This document shows, one piece after another, positions 8,440 to 16,850 of a DNA stretch of 64,000 nucleotides. Both the position numbers and the translations under genes were made by a program. The stretch spans positions 124,001 to 188,000 of the forward strand of contig NZ_CALEJS010000012.1 in the NCBI RefSeq assembly GCF_937898475.1, written 5' to 3'. This stretch comes from an uncultured Chitinophaga sp. GTDB taxonomy: Bacteria; Bacteroidota; Bacteroidia; Chitinophagales; Chitinophagaceae. The notes below the pieces were generated by a model that saw nothing but the letters and a program-made list of their open reading frames with translations, ran no database searches and was not told where the DNA came from. Every line of letters begins with the position of its first letter. Within the stretch, counting starts at the first letter, position 1.

Positions 8440-8465
8440 AAAGGCAGTGTTTATGCACTGCCTTT
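8440..8465 (-). terminator. Rho-independent terminator for the heptapeptide-repeat gene
   Basis: AAAGGCAGTG / CACTGCCTTT inverted repeat with a short loop; read on the minus strand it is followed by a T-rich run (TTTTATTTTTTAAA). It lies about 50 bp after the stop of the gene at 8514-9212. Confidence 0.75.
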
Positions 8466-8513
8466 CCGGTGGAAAATACCTTTTTCGCCTGTGCTACAGG
8501 TACCTCTTACAGG

Positions 8514-9212
8514 TTACTGTTGCTGAGCGGTGTCTTTAGCTGGTTTCGCTCCTTTGTGTTTAGCATGTATTGCTTTACTTGCTGTGGTGTCTACTGCACG
8601 GGTGGCGGTAGTATCGCGGATCACGGCAGTGTCCCGCATATTAGCAGTGTCCTTTACGAAGGAAGCAGTATCCTTTATAAATAAGGAAGTATCGCGCATA
8701 GCTGCTGTGTCTTTACGGAAAGAGAAAGCAGTATCTTTTGCAAAAGAAGCGGTGTCTTTTACGAAAGATGCTGTATCTTTTCTGAATGCAGCTGTGTCAA
8801 CTGCAAAAGACGCAGTGTCTTTAAAGAATGCGGTGTCAGGTGCAGCAAAAGCAGCGGTGTCCATTGCAAAAGCTGCCGTGTCTTTTGCGAAAGCGGCAGT
8901 GTCAACTGCGAATGCAGCAGTATCCACTTTAAATGCAGCTGTATCCATTTTAAATGCAGCTGTATCAATTGCGAATGCAGCGGTATCCGTTGCAAGAGCA
9001 GTATCTACTGCGAATGCGGCGGTATCGACTGCGAAGAACGCAGTATCTTTCAGAAAAGCGGTGTCTCCTTTCAGAAAGGCAGTGTCAGCAGCAAGAGTTG
9101 CTGTGTCGCGATTAGAATTGCCTGAGCTTATGATACCCTTAGCATTTACCTGTGTGAGCACCAGTGCTCCAACGCCTGCAATAAGGCCAATTTTCAACAT
9201 TTGTTTTCTCAT
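8514..9212 (-). CDS. Secreted heptapeptide-repeat protein (DTAAFxx repeats), unknown function
   Basis: 232 residues. It starts with a signal-like segment (MLKIGLIAGVGALVLTQVNA) followed by about 27 Asp-Thr-containing repeats, mainly seven residues apart, with consensus D-T-A-A-F-x-x (AVDTAAF, KMDTAAF, AKDTASF). The tail is basic (KAIHAKHKGAKPAKDTAQQQ). The pattern of Asp, small residue and Phe at fixed spacing could give an amphipathic or solenoid-like structure. I do not recognise the family. The DNA is a degenerate 21-bp tandem repeat, so the opposite strand is open too. Neighbours give no clue; it stands alone with its own terminator. Confidence 0.7.
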   Translation of the reverse strand: MRKQMLKIGLIAGVGALVLTQVNAKGIISSGNSNRDTATLAADTAFLKGDTAFLKDTAFFAVDTAAFAVDTALATDTAAFAIDTAAFKMDTAAFKVDTAAFAVDTAAFAKDTAAFAMDTAAFAAPDTAFFKDTASFAVDTAAFRKDTASFVKDTASFAKDTAFSFRKDTAAMRDTSLFIKDTASFVKDTANMRDTAVIRDTTATRAVDTTASKAIHAKHKGAKPAKDTAQQQ

Positions 9213-9494
9213 AGTCTTTCAATTTTATGGTTAACTGATAAAAAATAAAGTGTGAACCATATTTTGTTTTGTTCTTGTAGTCAGAAGTGCAAAAACCCTG
9301 CGAAAATTGAAAAAGAATTGTTAAAACGCCGCAATCCCTCTGTAAATAGGGCGTTTCAGCGAGGACAAAATAAAAATGTGAATTTTTTTATACCCGTATA
9401 TTTGTAGACCCAGCCCCCACAGGTAGCGTAATTTGTTGACTATGTCCACACGTTTTTATCAGTGTATGGCTGTGCGTTAACTTATCATTACATC
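9213..9494. other. Intergenic region between divergent genes, with a possible Bacteroidota -7 box
   Basis: About 280 bp, AT-rich, shared by the heptapeptide-repeat gene (minus) and mnmD (plus). TATATTTG at 9397-9404 matches the Bacteroidota -7 consensus TAnnTTTG in the direction of mnmD. A convincing -33 TTTG at the usual spacing is not seen, so the promoter call is weak. Nothing else coding was found. Confidence 0.3.
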
Positions 9495-10172
9495 ATGGAA
9501 CGGCATATAAGCATTACAGCAGATGGCTCGCATACCCTTGCTATTCCTGGTTTACAGGTTACTTATCATAGTACACATGGCGCCATACAGGAGAGCATGC
9601 ACGTATTTATCCGCACAGGGTTACAGTCCCTGCCGGGTACCCAACCGGTGCTGCGGGTTTTCGAAATGGGATTCGGCACAGGCCTTAATGCCATGCTTAC
9701 ACTGCAGGAGGCGGCCGCACAACGTCAGGAAGTATATTATGAAACGGTAGAGTTATACCCCCTTTCTACTGCTGAGGTGCAGCTGCTGAATTATAATGTT
9801 TTGTTAAACAGCGCCGGCGAATACTGCCCGCTGGAAGCGCTGCACGCTGCTCCCTGGGGTGTGGATGCACGGGTAACACCGCTCTTTACGCTTCATAAAA
9901 AACAGCAATCCCTTTTTGAATACCTGGAAAGCCCGGCGCAGCAGCCGTTCCACCTCATCTATTTCGATGCCTTTGATCCGGCTGCCCAGCCTGAGCTATG
10001 GTCGCAGCCTGTGTTTGAGCAGCTGTATGCCCGGCTGTACGAAGGAGGAGCGCTGGTTACTTATTGTAGTAAAGGCGTGGTGCGCAGGGCCATGCAGACA
10101 GCTGGATTTATGGTGGAGAAACTGCCCGGGCCGCCGGGGAAAAGGGAGATCGTAAGGGCGGTGAGGAAGTAG
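9495..10172 (+). CDS. mnmD: tRNA 5-methylaminomethyl-2-thiouridine methyltransferase MnmD-like
   Basis: A 225-residue SAM-dependent methyltransferase of the MnmD/DUF752 type, which methylates the nm5U34 intermediate of tRNAs to finish mnm5(s2)U. Motif I is VFEMGFGTGLNAML near residue 55, and the catalytic-region motif is YFDAFDPAAQPELW, followed by GALVTYCSKGVVRRAM and PGPPGKREI, all characteristic of the family. In gamma-proteobacteria this domain is fused to MnmC oxidase; here it stands alone as in many Bacteroidota and Firmicutes. The frame opens at a GTG at 9462, but the ATG at 9495 (MERHISITADGS) gives the usual N-terminus. The next 460 bp downstream are repeats. Confidence 0.9.
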   Translation: MERHISITADGSHTLAIPGLQVTYHSTHGAIQESMHVFIRTGLQSLPGTQPVLRVFEMGFGTGLNAMLTLQEAAAQRQEVYYETVELYPLSTAEVQLLNYNVLLNSAGEYCPLEALHAAPWGVDARVTPLFTLHKKQQSLFEYLESPAQQPFHLIYFDAFDPAAQPELWSQPVFEQLYARLYEGGALVTYCSKGVVRRAMQTAGFMVEKLPGPPGKREIVRAVRK

Positions 10173-10216
10173 CAATTTTTTAAGCCGAAGCAATTTTTCT
10201 AGTGGTAAATTTTACT

Positions 10217-10445
10217 TGGCAAACGGGTCTTCATCCGCCGTCATTGGGAGGTGAATTAATGTTTTTTTTCTGGTACATTTTAATGGCAAACGGGTCTTCA
10301 TCCGCCGTCATCGCGAGGCCGAAATAATCTTTTAAGCGGTGAACTCTAATTGGCAAACGGGTCTTCATCCGCCGTCATCGCGAGGCCGAAATAATCTTTT
10401 AAGCGGTGAACTCTAATTGGCAAACGGGTCTTCATCCACCATCAT
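10217..10445. repeat. Four-copy tandem repeat, 67-bp period
   Basis: The block TGGCAAACGGGTCTTCATCC plus GCCGTCAT begins at 10217, 10284, 10351 and 10418, exactly 67 bp apart. Units 2 and 3 appear identical over their full length, including the GAGGCCGAAATAATC segment. Units 1 and 4 diverge in the second half. Fills the gap between mnmD and the S9 peptidase. Confidence 0.9.
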
Positions 10446-10590
10446 TGCGAGGCCGTGTGGAGTCGCTGCTGCTGGCAGCGAGGCCGAAGCAATCTTTTTA
10501 ACCCTTAAATGTAAATTAAAAGATTGCTTCGTCGCGGCCAACCCGCTAAAGCCTTCGCCTCATCGCAATGACGGCGGATGAAGACCCGTT
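10421..10590. repeat. Long imperfect inverted repeat closing the tandem array
   Basis: The last tandem unit (AACGGGTCTTCATCC from 10421) is repeated in inverted form as GGATGAAGACCCGTT ending at 10590. Inner arms GAAGCAATCTTTT (10486-10498) and AAAAGATTGCTTC (10518-10530) also pair. The whole could form a cruciform of about 170 bp or a strong RNA hairpin between two convergent genes. Parts match the dispersed GTCATTGCGAGG / GAAGCAATCT element seen elsewhere in the window. Confidence 0.85.
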
Positions 10591-10634
10591 GATAACGGCG
10601 GATAAAGCCCCATACCATCCCAACATCCATCCTT

Positions 10635-12926
10635 CTACTTACTCCCCAACATCTTACTTTCTACTTTAGGTTCATTCCAGGCGGGCGGCGCTACCTGTAG
10701 CAGGTTCTTCACAAAGAAATCCCTTCTTTTCCGCTCTCCGTAATCTCCACCGGAAGAGTGCCCCATACCCGGTACCATCACAAACTCAAAATCTTTATTC
10801 GCTTTTATCAGTGCATTCACCAGCTGCAGGGTAGACGAGGGGTCTACGTTGTCATCCATCTCGCCCAGTATCAGCATGAGTTTGCCCTGCAGGCGCCAGG
10901 CATTGGTTACATTGGAACACTCTGCATAATGCGGACCAACAGGATACCCCATCCATTGTTCATTCCACCACATTTTATCCATGCGGTTATCGTGACAGCC
11001 ACAGGAAGAGACGGCTACCTTGTAAAACTCCGGGTGGAACAATACTGCACCCGCTGAGTTCTGTCCGCCGGCTGAAGTACCGTAAATGCCTACACGTGTA
11101 AGATCCATATAAGGATATTTAGCAGCGGCCGCTTTCATCCACAATATCCTGTCGGGGAAGCCGGCATCTTTGAGGTTTTTCCAGCAAACGTCATGGAAAG
11201 CTTTGGAGCGGTTGGAGGTGCCCATACCGTCTACCTGTACCACAACGAAGCCTAACTCAGCCAATTCCTGCATGCCGCGGTAACTGGCCTGGAAAGCTTT
11301 AGGCACAAACGAACTGTGCGGACCTGCATAAATATATTCTATTACAGGGTACTGACGGCTGGGGTCGAAATTGGAAGGCCGGAGCAGGATACCCCAGATA
11401 TCTGTTTTCCCATCCCTGCCTTTGGCAGAGAACACCTCTGGCATACGCCATCCCGTTTGCTGTAAAGCCTGGATGTCTGCCTTCTCCAGTTCCATCACCA
11501 CTTTCCCGCTGGCGTCCCTGAGTACGGTAACCGGCGGCATGTCAACCCGGGAGTAGCTGTCTGTAAAGTACTGGTAATCGTTGGAGAACCTGCCGGTATG
11601 CTGGGCATTCTCACTGGTAAGCGCCTGCAGGTGTTTTCCTTCGAAGTCTGTTTTATAATACTGGATCAGGTAAGGATCCTGTCCGTTTTCGCGGCCGCTG
11701 CCGGCGAATATAATGGTGCGGGCCTTTTCATCCACTTTCACCACGTTACGTACCACCCAATCACCTTTGGTGATCTGGTTCTTTACGTGCCCGGTTTTTC
11801 CATCATAAAGATAGAGGTGATTCCAGCCATCCCGCTCAGATGCCCAGATGATCTCCTTGCCATCATTCACATCATAGCGGAATTGTTTACTGCTGTAGTC
11901 AATAAAGGTCGGGCTTTTTTCTTCCACCAATACTTTTATCGCACCGGTAGTAGCGTCTGCTTCCAGTACGCGGTATACCTGGTGCCCACGCTGGTTGTAT
12001 TCAAACGTAAATGCACGGCTGTCTTTTCTCCATGCCAGGTCGGTAAGGCTGTATTGCTGATTGAAAAGCGCGGGGTCCAGCGGTATGTGTTTCCTGCCCT
12101 CTACCAGGAACAACTGCGGCACTTTAACGGGCAACGCATCGCCCGGTTTCAGGTAATCACGGGTGCTAAGCTTTGGCTGCAGCTGGTCATCGGGGGAAGA
12201 AGAGATAAGGTACAACAGTCGTTTCTTGTTTGGCCTTACTTTATTGGCTACCAGTTTTTTAGAGTCGGGCGACCATACTATATAGGAAGAATAGAATTCC
12301 CCTTCCGCACCGTCATAGCTCAGCTGGTATTCAGCCTGTGTTTTGCGGTGTTTGATATAAACATTGTAGTTCTTAATATAGGCTACCCAGTTACTGTCTG
12401 GTGAGGGCTCCGGGTCGTTGGACTGCTCATCCCTTGCGGCGCCCCAATACCGGTCCGGCCTTTTGTCTTTTTTCCCTTCCGCTACTACCTGGCAGCTGTA
12501 ATCAGTAAGCAGGCAGCGGCAAAGAGTATCGCCAACGCTGAAGTGCAGGGTATCCCGGTTAAAGCTGTAGCTGATACTGCTGAAGGGCAGCGCATAGGCT
12601 TCATATGGGCGCTGGAGTAATGCCGTAAGGGATTTGGCGAGCCGCTCATGGTCAAAGGCCGGCTGCTTGCTTCGCTTGTCTGCATCCACCAAAATAAACT
12701 CCTTACCGCGGGGAGTCTGATGATAATACCAGCAACGGTGGCTTTCTCCAATCCAGTTGACATTGTAAGGGGCATAGTACAGTTTATTCCTGATGATGTT
12801 GTTCCAGTCATTGGCCCTGCGATAATCATCTGCAGTGCCCTGCGCCTGCAGCCGTCCGCAAAGAACCATCATCAGGAATAGCAGCGACAACTGCCCGAAG
12901 GAGCGGCGATAAGAGAAAGTTTGCAT
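10635..12926 (-). CDS. S9-family serine peptidase (dipeptidyl peptidase IV / prolyl oligopeptidase type)
   Basis: A 763-residue exported peptidase with a signal peptide (LSLLFLMMVLCGRLQA). The N-terminal two thirds form a DPP IV-type beta-propeller with WSPDSKKL and DLAWRKDSRAFTFEYN repeats. The C-terminal alpha/beta-hydrolase has the nucleophile motif GIYGTSAGG (Ser near residue 617), Asp in LGEMDDNVDP and His in PGMGHSSGG, so the triad is complete. S9 enzymes of this type release N-terminal dipeptides, often after proline. It is separated by an AraC regulator from the hydroxyproline operon, which fits a role in trimming Pro-rich peptides, but the link is positional. Confidence 0.93.
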   Translation of the reverse strand: MQTFSYRRSFGQLSLLFLMMVLCGRLQAQGTADDYRRANDWNNIIRNKLYYAPYNVNWIGESHRCWYYHQTPRGKEFILVDADKRSKQPAFDHERLAKSLTALLQRPYEAYALPFSSISYSFNRDTLHFSVGDTLCRCLLTDYSCQVVAEGKKDKRPDRYWGAARDEQSNDPEPSPDSNWVAYIKNYNVYIKHRKTQAEYQLSYDGAEGEFYSSYIVWSPDSKKLVANKVRPNKKRLLYLISSSPDDQLQPKLSTRDYLKPGDALPVKVPQLFLVEGRKHIPLDPALFNQQYSLTDLAWRKDSRAFTFEYNQRGHQVYRVLEADATTGAIKVLVEEKSPTFIDYSSKQFRYDVNDGKEIIWASERDGWNHLYLYDGKTGHVKNQITKGDWVVRNVVKVDEKARTIIFAGSGRENGQDPYLIQYYKTDFEGKHLQALTSENAQHTGRFSNDYQYFTDSYSRVDMPPVTVLRDASGKVVMELEKADIQALQQTGWRMPEVFSAKGRDGKTDIWGILLRPSNFDPSRQYPVIEYIYAGPHSSFVPKAFQASYRGMQELAELGFVVVQVDGMGTSNRSKAFHDVCWKNLKDAGFPDRILWMKAAAAKYPYMDLTRVGIYGTSAGGQNSAGAVLFHPEFYKVAVSSCGCHDNRMDKMWWNEQWMGYPVGPHYAECSNVTNAWRLQGKLMLILGEMDDNVDPSSTLQLVNALIKANKDFEFVMVPGMGHSSGGDYGERKRRDFFVKNLLQVAPPAWNEPKVESKMLGSK

Positions 12927-12952
12927 AAAGTATGTTTTAAATTGTAGGGCTT

Positions 12953-13034
12953 AAAGGTTCAGGCGTTTGAAAGTTTGATAGTTTGAATGCGTCTTATATA
13001 TGCAGGTCGCCTTCAAACGCTTAAACTTTCAAAC
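12953..13034. repeat. TTTGARG heptamer inverted-repeat element, copy 1
   Basis: Left arm GCGTTTGAAAGTTTGA from 12963, right arm TCAAACGCTTAAACTTTCAAAC ending 13034 in complementary sense. It lies between the S9 peptidase and the AraC gene, about 7 bp beyond the latter's stop. Confidence 0.7.
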
Positions 13035-13040
13035 AGTATT

Positions 13041-13922
13041 TTAATGTTCTACATTCTGGAAATAGCTGTTTACATAATCGCTGGGAGATTGGCCCGTAAC
13101 GCCTTTGAACACCCGGTTAAAATTGGTAATGCTGTTAAACCCGCAGGTGTAGGCTACCGTGGCAATATTATCATAAGCACCGTCTGTTAATTTTTTACAT
13201 GCTTCGTTAATACGTACCTCGTTGAGGAATGATACAAACGTGTGCAGCGTATGTTTTTTGAAGAAACGGCAGAAAGCCTGTGGCGTCATATGCGCCTGGC
13301 GGGCCGCGTCTTCCAGCGTGATAGGTTTGTCATACTGCTGCATGATGTAGTTATAGATATTGCCGATGCGGATACCTTCATGCTCGCTGAACATGGGCGT
13401 TTTATTGCCGGAGCTCAGCGGTGTCAGCTGGGGATAGCCGCTCATCAGCTTAAGCATATCTATAAAATGCATCAGCTGATCGGCGCCTGAGCTTTGCGAA
13501 ATACGCAACATCCTGTTGGATACTTCCGTTACATGTTGGGGCGGTAACTTAAAGCCGGACTGGTGCTGCTGCACAAAATTCTTCAGCAGTTTCAGTTCGG
13601 GCAGGTTGAAGAACGATGCCAACTGTCCGTTAGGATTAAAGAAGATCATCCAGGCAACGATCTTCTTTTTGCTCTTTGGAAGAAAATAAGAAGGTTCGTT
13701 CTTAAAGATATGCGGTTGATTGGCCCCGATCCAGTAGATCTCGTTAGAGCGGAAAGCGTGCATGTTGTTATCAGCCACCAGTGTGCCCTCGCCCTTCTGT
13801 ATCCAGGTAAGCTGTACCTCCTGGTGCCTGTGCAGGTGTGGGTAAAAATGAGGAAGGACATCCTTCTGCACAATAATACTCTTATCTAACGGCACAGGAA
13901 TAGTGAATTGTAGCACTTTCAT
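13041..13922 (-). CDS. AraC-family transcriptional regulator, likely of hydroxyproline catabolism
   Basis: 293 residues. An N-terminal cupin-like sensing domain (HLHRHQEVQLTWIQKGEGTLV at about 31-51) is followed by the AraC double helix-turn-helix. The first HTH is around ITLEDAARQAHMTPQAFCRFFKK and the second is INEACKKLTDGAYDNIATVAYTCGFNSITNFNRVFKGVTGQSPSDY split across residues 240-285. It is divergent from the Pyr4H2C deaminase gene, the first gene of the hydroxyproline operon, with 225 bp between them, the standard arrangement for a dedicated activator. The ligand, possibly hydroxyproline or a pathway intermediate, is inferred. Confidence 0.92.
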   Translation of the reverse strand: MKVLQFTIPVPLDKSIIVQKDVLPHFYPHLHRHQEVQLTWIQKGEGTLVADNNMHAFRSNEIYWIGANQPHIFKNEPSYFLPKSKKKIVAWMIFFNPNGQLASFFNLPELKLLKNFVQQHQSGFKLPPQHVTEVSNRMLRISQSSGADQLMHFIDMLKLMSGYPQLTPLSSGNKTPMFSEHEGIRIGNIYNYIMQQYDKPITLEDAARQAHMTPQAFCRFFKKHTLHTFVSFLNEVRINEACKKLTDGAYDNIATVAYTCGFNSITNFNRVFKGVTGQSPSDYVNSYFQNVEH

Positions 13923-14147
13923 AAATTACTCCCTTTACATTAATTTCATTTGCGTCGATGGTTGATAATTGCTTGTATATGGTCAATAGTCCATGGTCCA
14001 ACATTTATAACAGGATGGCTATTGGCCCAATATTACAAATTTTACCTCATCCCTTGGGAAAACAGGTTAATATAAGGTAATAATTGATTATAATCAGGCA
14101 TGTAAGCCACTCGGGTTTGAGATATTTTTGACAAAAATTTGTGTAAT
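13923..14147. promoter_or_regulatory. Divergent control region of the AraC gene and the hydroxyproline operon
   Basis: AT-rich gap. It contains an interrupted palindrome TATTGG-C-CCAATA at 14020-14032 and a loose direct repeat ATGGTCAATA / ATGGTCCAAC about 14 bp apart at 13979 and 13993, spacing often seen in AraC-type sites. These are candidates only. Confidence 0.4.
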
Positions 14148-15083
14148 ATGTCTATTGAATGGAAAGGGATATTTCCTGCAATCACCACTAAGTTCACGGC
14201 CAATGACGAATTGGACCTGCCGCTTTTTGAAAAGAACCTGAATGCGCAAATTGCTGCCGGTATAGATGGTATTATCCTGGGTGGTTCCCTTGGAGAGGCC
14301 AGTACGCTGACCAATGCAGAAAGGGAAACGCTTGTAAAATATACCGTAGAAAAGGTTGCAGGCAAAATACCCGTTGTGCTGAACATAGCAGAAGGCTCCA
14401 CCGCAGAAGCGGTAAAACTGGCTGCACAGGCAAAGGTCTGGGGCGCCCGCGGACTGATGCTGCTGCCACCTATGCGCTACAAGACTGACGAGCGGGAAAC
14501 AGCTGCTTACTTTAAAGCCGTAGCAGCATCTACCGACCTTCCTATTATGATCTACAACAACCCGGTTGATTATAAGATAGATGTTACCCTGGATGTATTC
14601 GAGCAACTGGCTGCATTTAAAAACGTACAGGCTGTGAAAGAGTCCACCCGCGACGTATCCAACGTTACCCGGATGATCAACCGCTTTGGCAACCGTTTCA
14701 AAATACTGTGCGGTGTGGATACCCTGGCCCTCGAAGAAATGGTGCTGGGCGCCACCGGTTGGGTAGGCGGATTGGTATGTGCTTTCCCGGCTGAAACCGT
14801 GGCGATCTACCGCCTTGTAAAAGCAGGCCGCATGGCTGAAGCACTGGAGATCTATCGTTGGTTCCTTCCACTGCTGGAGCTGGACCTTCATCCTAAGCTG
14901 GTACAGTATATCAAACTGGCTGAAACGCAAGCCGGGCTGGGCAGCGAATATGTACGGGCGCCCCGCCTCACCCTGGTAGGCGAAGAGCGCGAACGTATCT
15001 TATCAATCATTAATACAGCGCTGGCCAACAGGCCCGAACTGCCCGACTACCTTTCCATAGGTAAGCTGGAAGGTGTAAATTGA
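14148..15083 (+). CDS. Dihydrodipicolinate synthase-family protein, probable pyrroline-4-hydroxy-2-carboxylate deaminase
   Basis: A 311-residue class I aldolase-fold lyase. The Schiff-base lysine is Lys164 (VQAVKEST), the catalytic Tyr is Tyr136 (MIYNNP), and the substrate-binding loop is GGSLGE at 45-50 (GTTGE in DapA). In the hydroxyproline pathway this family deaminates 1-pyrroline-4-hydroxy-2-carboxylate to 2-oxoglutarate semialdehyde. The next genes are the semialdehyde dehydrogenase, a permease, the epimerase and the D-amino-acid dehydrogenase, so this role is strongly favoured over lysine synthesis. The frame extends to a TTG at 14139, but the ATG at 14148 (MSIEWKG) is the natural start. 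Confidence 0.9.
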   Translation: MSIEWKGIFPAITTKFTANDELDLPLFEKNLNAQIAAGIDGIILGGSLGEASTLTNAERETLVKYTVEKVAGKIPVVLNIAEGSTAEAVKLAAQAKVWGARGLMLLPPMRYKTDERETAAYFKAVAASTDLPIMIYNNPVDYKIDVTLDVFEQLAAFKNVQAVKESTRDVSNVTRMINRFGNRFKILCGVDTLALEEMVLGATGWVGGLVCAFPAETVAIYRLVKAGRMAEALEIYRWFLPLLELDLHPKLVQYIKLAETQAGLGSEYVRAPRLTLVGEERERILSIINTALANRPELPDYLSIGKLEGVN

Positions 15084-15220
15084 TGTTTGAAAGTATTAAG
15101 TTTGGGTTTCGCTGTTTGGAAGTTTGAAAGTTTGAAGCCTGATAATTTGCAGATCACCTTCAAACTTTTAAACTTTCAAACGCTTAAACGTTCAACGCTT
15201 AAACCTTTAAACACTTAAAA
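15084..15220. repeat. TTTGARG heptamer inverted-repeat element, copy 2
   Basis: Left arm TTTGGAAGTTTGAAAGTTTG around 15115-15135, right arm built of CTTCAAACTTTTAAACTTTC from 15158 onward, with further AAACGCTTAAAC units. It occupies the whole gap between the deaminase and the dehydrogenase and ends about 10 bp before the ATG at 15230. Confidence 0.7.
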
Positions 15221-15229
15221 GCCATTACC

Positions 15230-16696
15230 ATGACAGATGTGGATATAGTTATGCAGCAGTCCGCTGCCGCATTTGAAGCCTATAAACTGGTACCCGCCGC
15301 TGGCAGGGCTGGTTTTCTGGAAGCAATAGCTGAAGAACTGGAAGGTCTTCGCGAATCACTGGTAGCGATCGCCGGACAGGAAACCAATCTTCCGCCGGCG
15401 CGCCTGAATGGTGAATTAACCCGCACTACCAATCAACTGAAACTTTTTGCCAGCCTGATCAGGGAAGGCAGCTGGGCAGAAGCGGTAATAGATACAGCCA
15501 ACCCTGCCACCACACCACCACGGCCTGATATCCGTAAAGTGCTGCTGCCCGTTGGACCAGTAGTGGTTTTCGGCGCCAGTAATTTCCCTTTCGCCTTCTC
15601 CACGGCAGGCGGCGATACTGCCAGTGCACTGGCGGCAGGTGCAACTGTGGTGATCAAAGGTCACCCGGCTCATGAGGCCACCTCCCTGAAGGTGTTTGGT
15701 GCCATACAGGCGGCCATCAGCAAAACAAAAATGCCGGAGCACACCGTACAGCACGTAGCTGCACCCGGCAATAACATAGGCAAAGACCTGGTAACGCATC
15801 CGCTCATTACAGGCGTTGGCTTTACCGGATCTTTCCAGGGTGGAAAAGCATTATTTAACTATGCCAATCAGCGGGAAACACCTATACCGGTGTTTGCGGA
15901 AATGAGCAGCGTAAACCCGGTGGTCTTCCTGCCAGACACCCTCGAAAAGAATGCGGCCTCCCTGGCGCAAACCTTCGGCGGATCAGTTACGCTGGGCATG
16001 GGACAGTTCTGTACCAATCCCGGTTTGTTGCTGGCCATCCGCAGCAAGGCGCAGGAGCAGTTTGCTGCATTGCTGGGCGAAGCCATTGCACAATGTGCGC
16101 CACAGAAAATGCTGCATGCAGGTATTCACCAGGCATATGAGCAGGGCCGCAGCCGGCTGTTGTCCCAACAGGGTGTAACGCTGATCAGCGAGTCTTCCCA
16201 GGCCCCTGCCGAAATGGAAGCCTTCCCGGCGTTGGCCAGTGTAACAGCAAAGGATTTCCTGGCCAACCATCTCCTGAGCGAAGAGGTATTCGGTCCGTCT
16301 TCCCTGCTCATTGTTTGCGAAGACAAGGAGGAGTTGAAAACGGTATTGAAAAGCCTGAAAGGCCAGCTCACCACTACAGTTGTAGGTACGGAAGCCGATG
16401 TAGCGGCTAATGGCGATATCATTGCGCTGCAAACCACGCTGGCAGGCCGCGTTATCCTCAACGCGCCGCCCACCGGTGTGGAAGTATGCAATGCCATGGT
16501 ACACGGCGGCCCTTTCCCTGCTACAACAGATGCCCGTTTCACCTCCGTGGGTACAAGCGCCATCAAACGTTGGGTACGTCCCGTATGTTTCCAGGGATTT
16601 ACCAACGCTATGTTACCCGATGCGCTGAAGAATGAAAATCCTTCAGGGATCTGGAGGCTGGTGAACGGTGAGTTTACAAAAGACGCTATCAATTAA
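15230..16696 (+). CDS. Aldehyde dehydrogenase, probable 2-oxoglutarate semialdehyde (2,5-dioxopentanoate) dehydrogenase
   Basis: 488 residues of the NADP+-type ALDH family. The nucleotide-binding region has GPVVVFGASNFPFAFS, the general base is Glu in PVFAEMSSVNPV, and the catalytic Cys is in MGQFCTNPG. Proteins with this ASNFPFAFS / FAEMSSVNP pattern are typically annotated as alpha-ketoglutarate semialdehyde dehydrogenases. They perform the last step of hydroxyproline (or pentose) oxidation, giving 2-oxoglutarate for the TCA cycle. It follows the deaminase that makes its substrate. Cytoplasmic, no signal sequence. Confidence 0.9.
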   Translation: MTDVDIVMQQSAAAFEAYKLVPAAGRAGFLEAIAEELEGLRESLVAIAGQETNLPPARLNGELTRTTNQLKLFASLIREGSWAEAVIDTANPATTPPRPDIRKVLLPVGPVVVFGASNFPFAFSTAGGDTASALAAGATVVIKGHPAHEATSLKVFGAIQAAISKTKMPEHTVQHVAAPGNNIGKDLVTHPLITGVGFTGSFQGGKALFNYANQRETPIPVFAEMSSVNPVVFLPDTLEKNAASLAQTFGGSVTLGMGQFCTNPGLLLAIRSKAQEQFAALLGEAIAQCAPQKMLHAGIHQAYEQGRSRLLSQQGVTLISESSQAPAEMEAFPALASVTAKDFLANHLLSEEVFGPSSLLIVCEDKEELKTVLKSLKGQLTTTVVGTEADVAANGDIIALQTTLAGRVILNAPPTGVEVCNAMVHGGPFPATTDARFTSVGTSAIKRWVRPVCFQGFTNAMLPDALKNENPSGIWRLVNGEFTKDAIN

Positions 16697-16697
16697 T

Positions 16698-16841
16698 AGT
16701 TTGAGGTTTGAAGTTTGAGGTTTGAGGTTTGAGGTTCGTTACACGTTTGAAGTTCAAAACTGTTATCCAGGCCGAACGACCTGTCTGTAACCATTAACCT
16801 CTAACGAACCTCAAACCTCAAACTTCACACCTCAAACCCTA
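16698..16841. repeat. TTTGARG heptamer inverted-repeat element, copy 3
   Basis: The clearest copy. The left arm is five tandem TTTGARG units ending GGTTCGTT at 16740. The right arm begins AACGAACCTCAAACCTCAAA at 16803 and runs about 38 bp in complementary sense. Loop about 60 bp. The element ends about 10 bp before the permease ATG at 16851. Confidence 0.85.
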
Positions 16842-16850
16842 ACAAAGTTT

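Noticed and set aside
8530..9234. Long plus-strand ORF of AVSTANA-type repeats
   Set aside because: It mirrors the minus-strand heptapeptide-repeat gene. The minus strand has a signal peptide and a proper terminator; the plus-strand frame has neither and is a by-product of the repeat period.
10217..10445. CRISPR array
   Set aside because: The whole 67-bp unit, including the part that would be a spacer, is repeated; there is no constant-repeat/unique-spacer pattern and no cas gene nearby.
11598..12404. 268-residue plus-strand ORF opposite the S9 peptidase
   Set aside because: No domain or signal is recognisable, and the S9 reading is complete with catalytic motifs; this is antisense shadow.
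14094..14930. 278-residue minus-strand ORF over the deaminase gene
   Set aside because: Antisense to a gene with intact Lys/Tyr active site; composition (Cys, His, Arg-rich) is typical of shadow frames.
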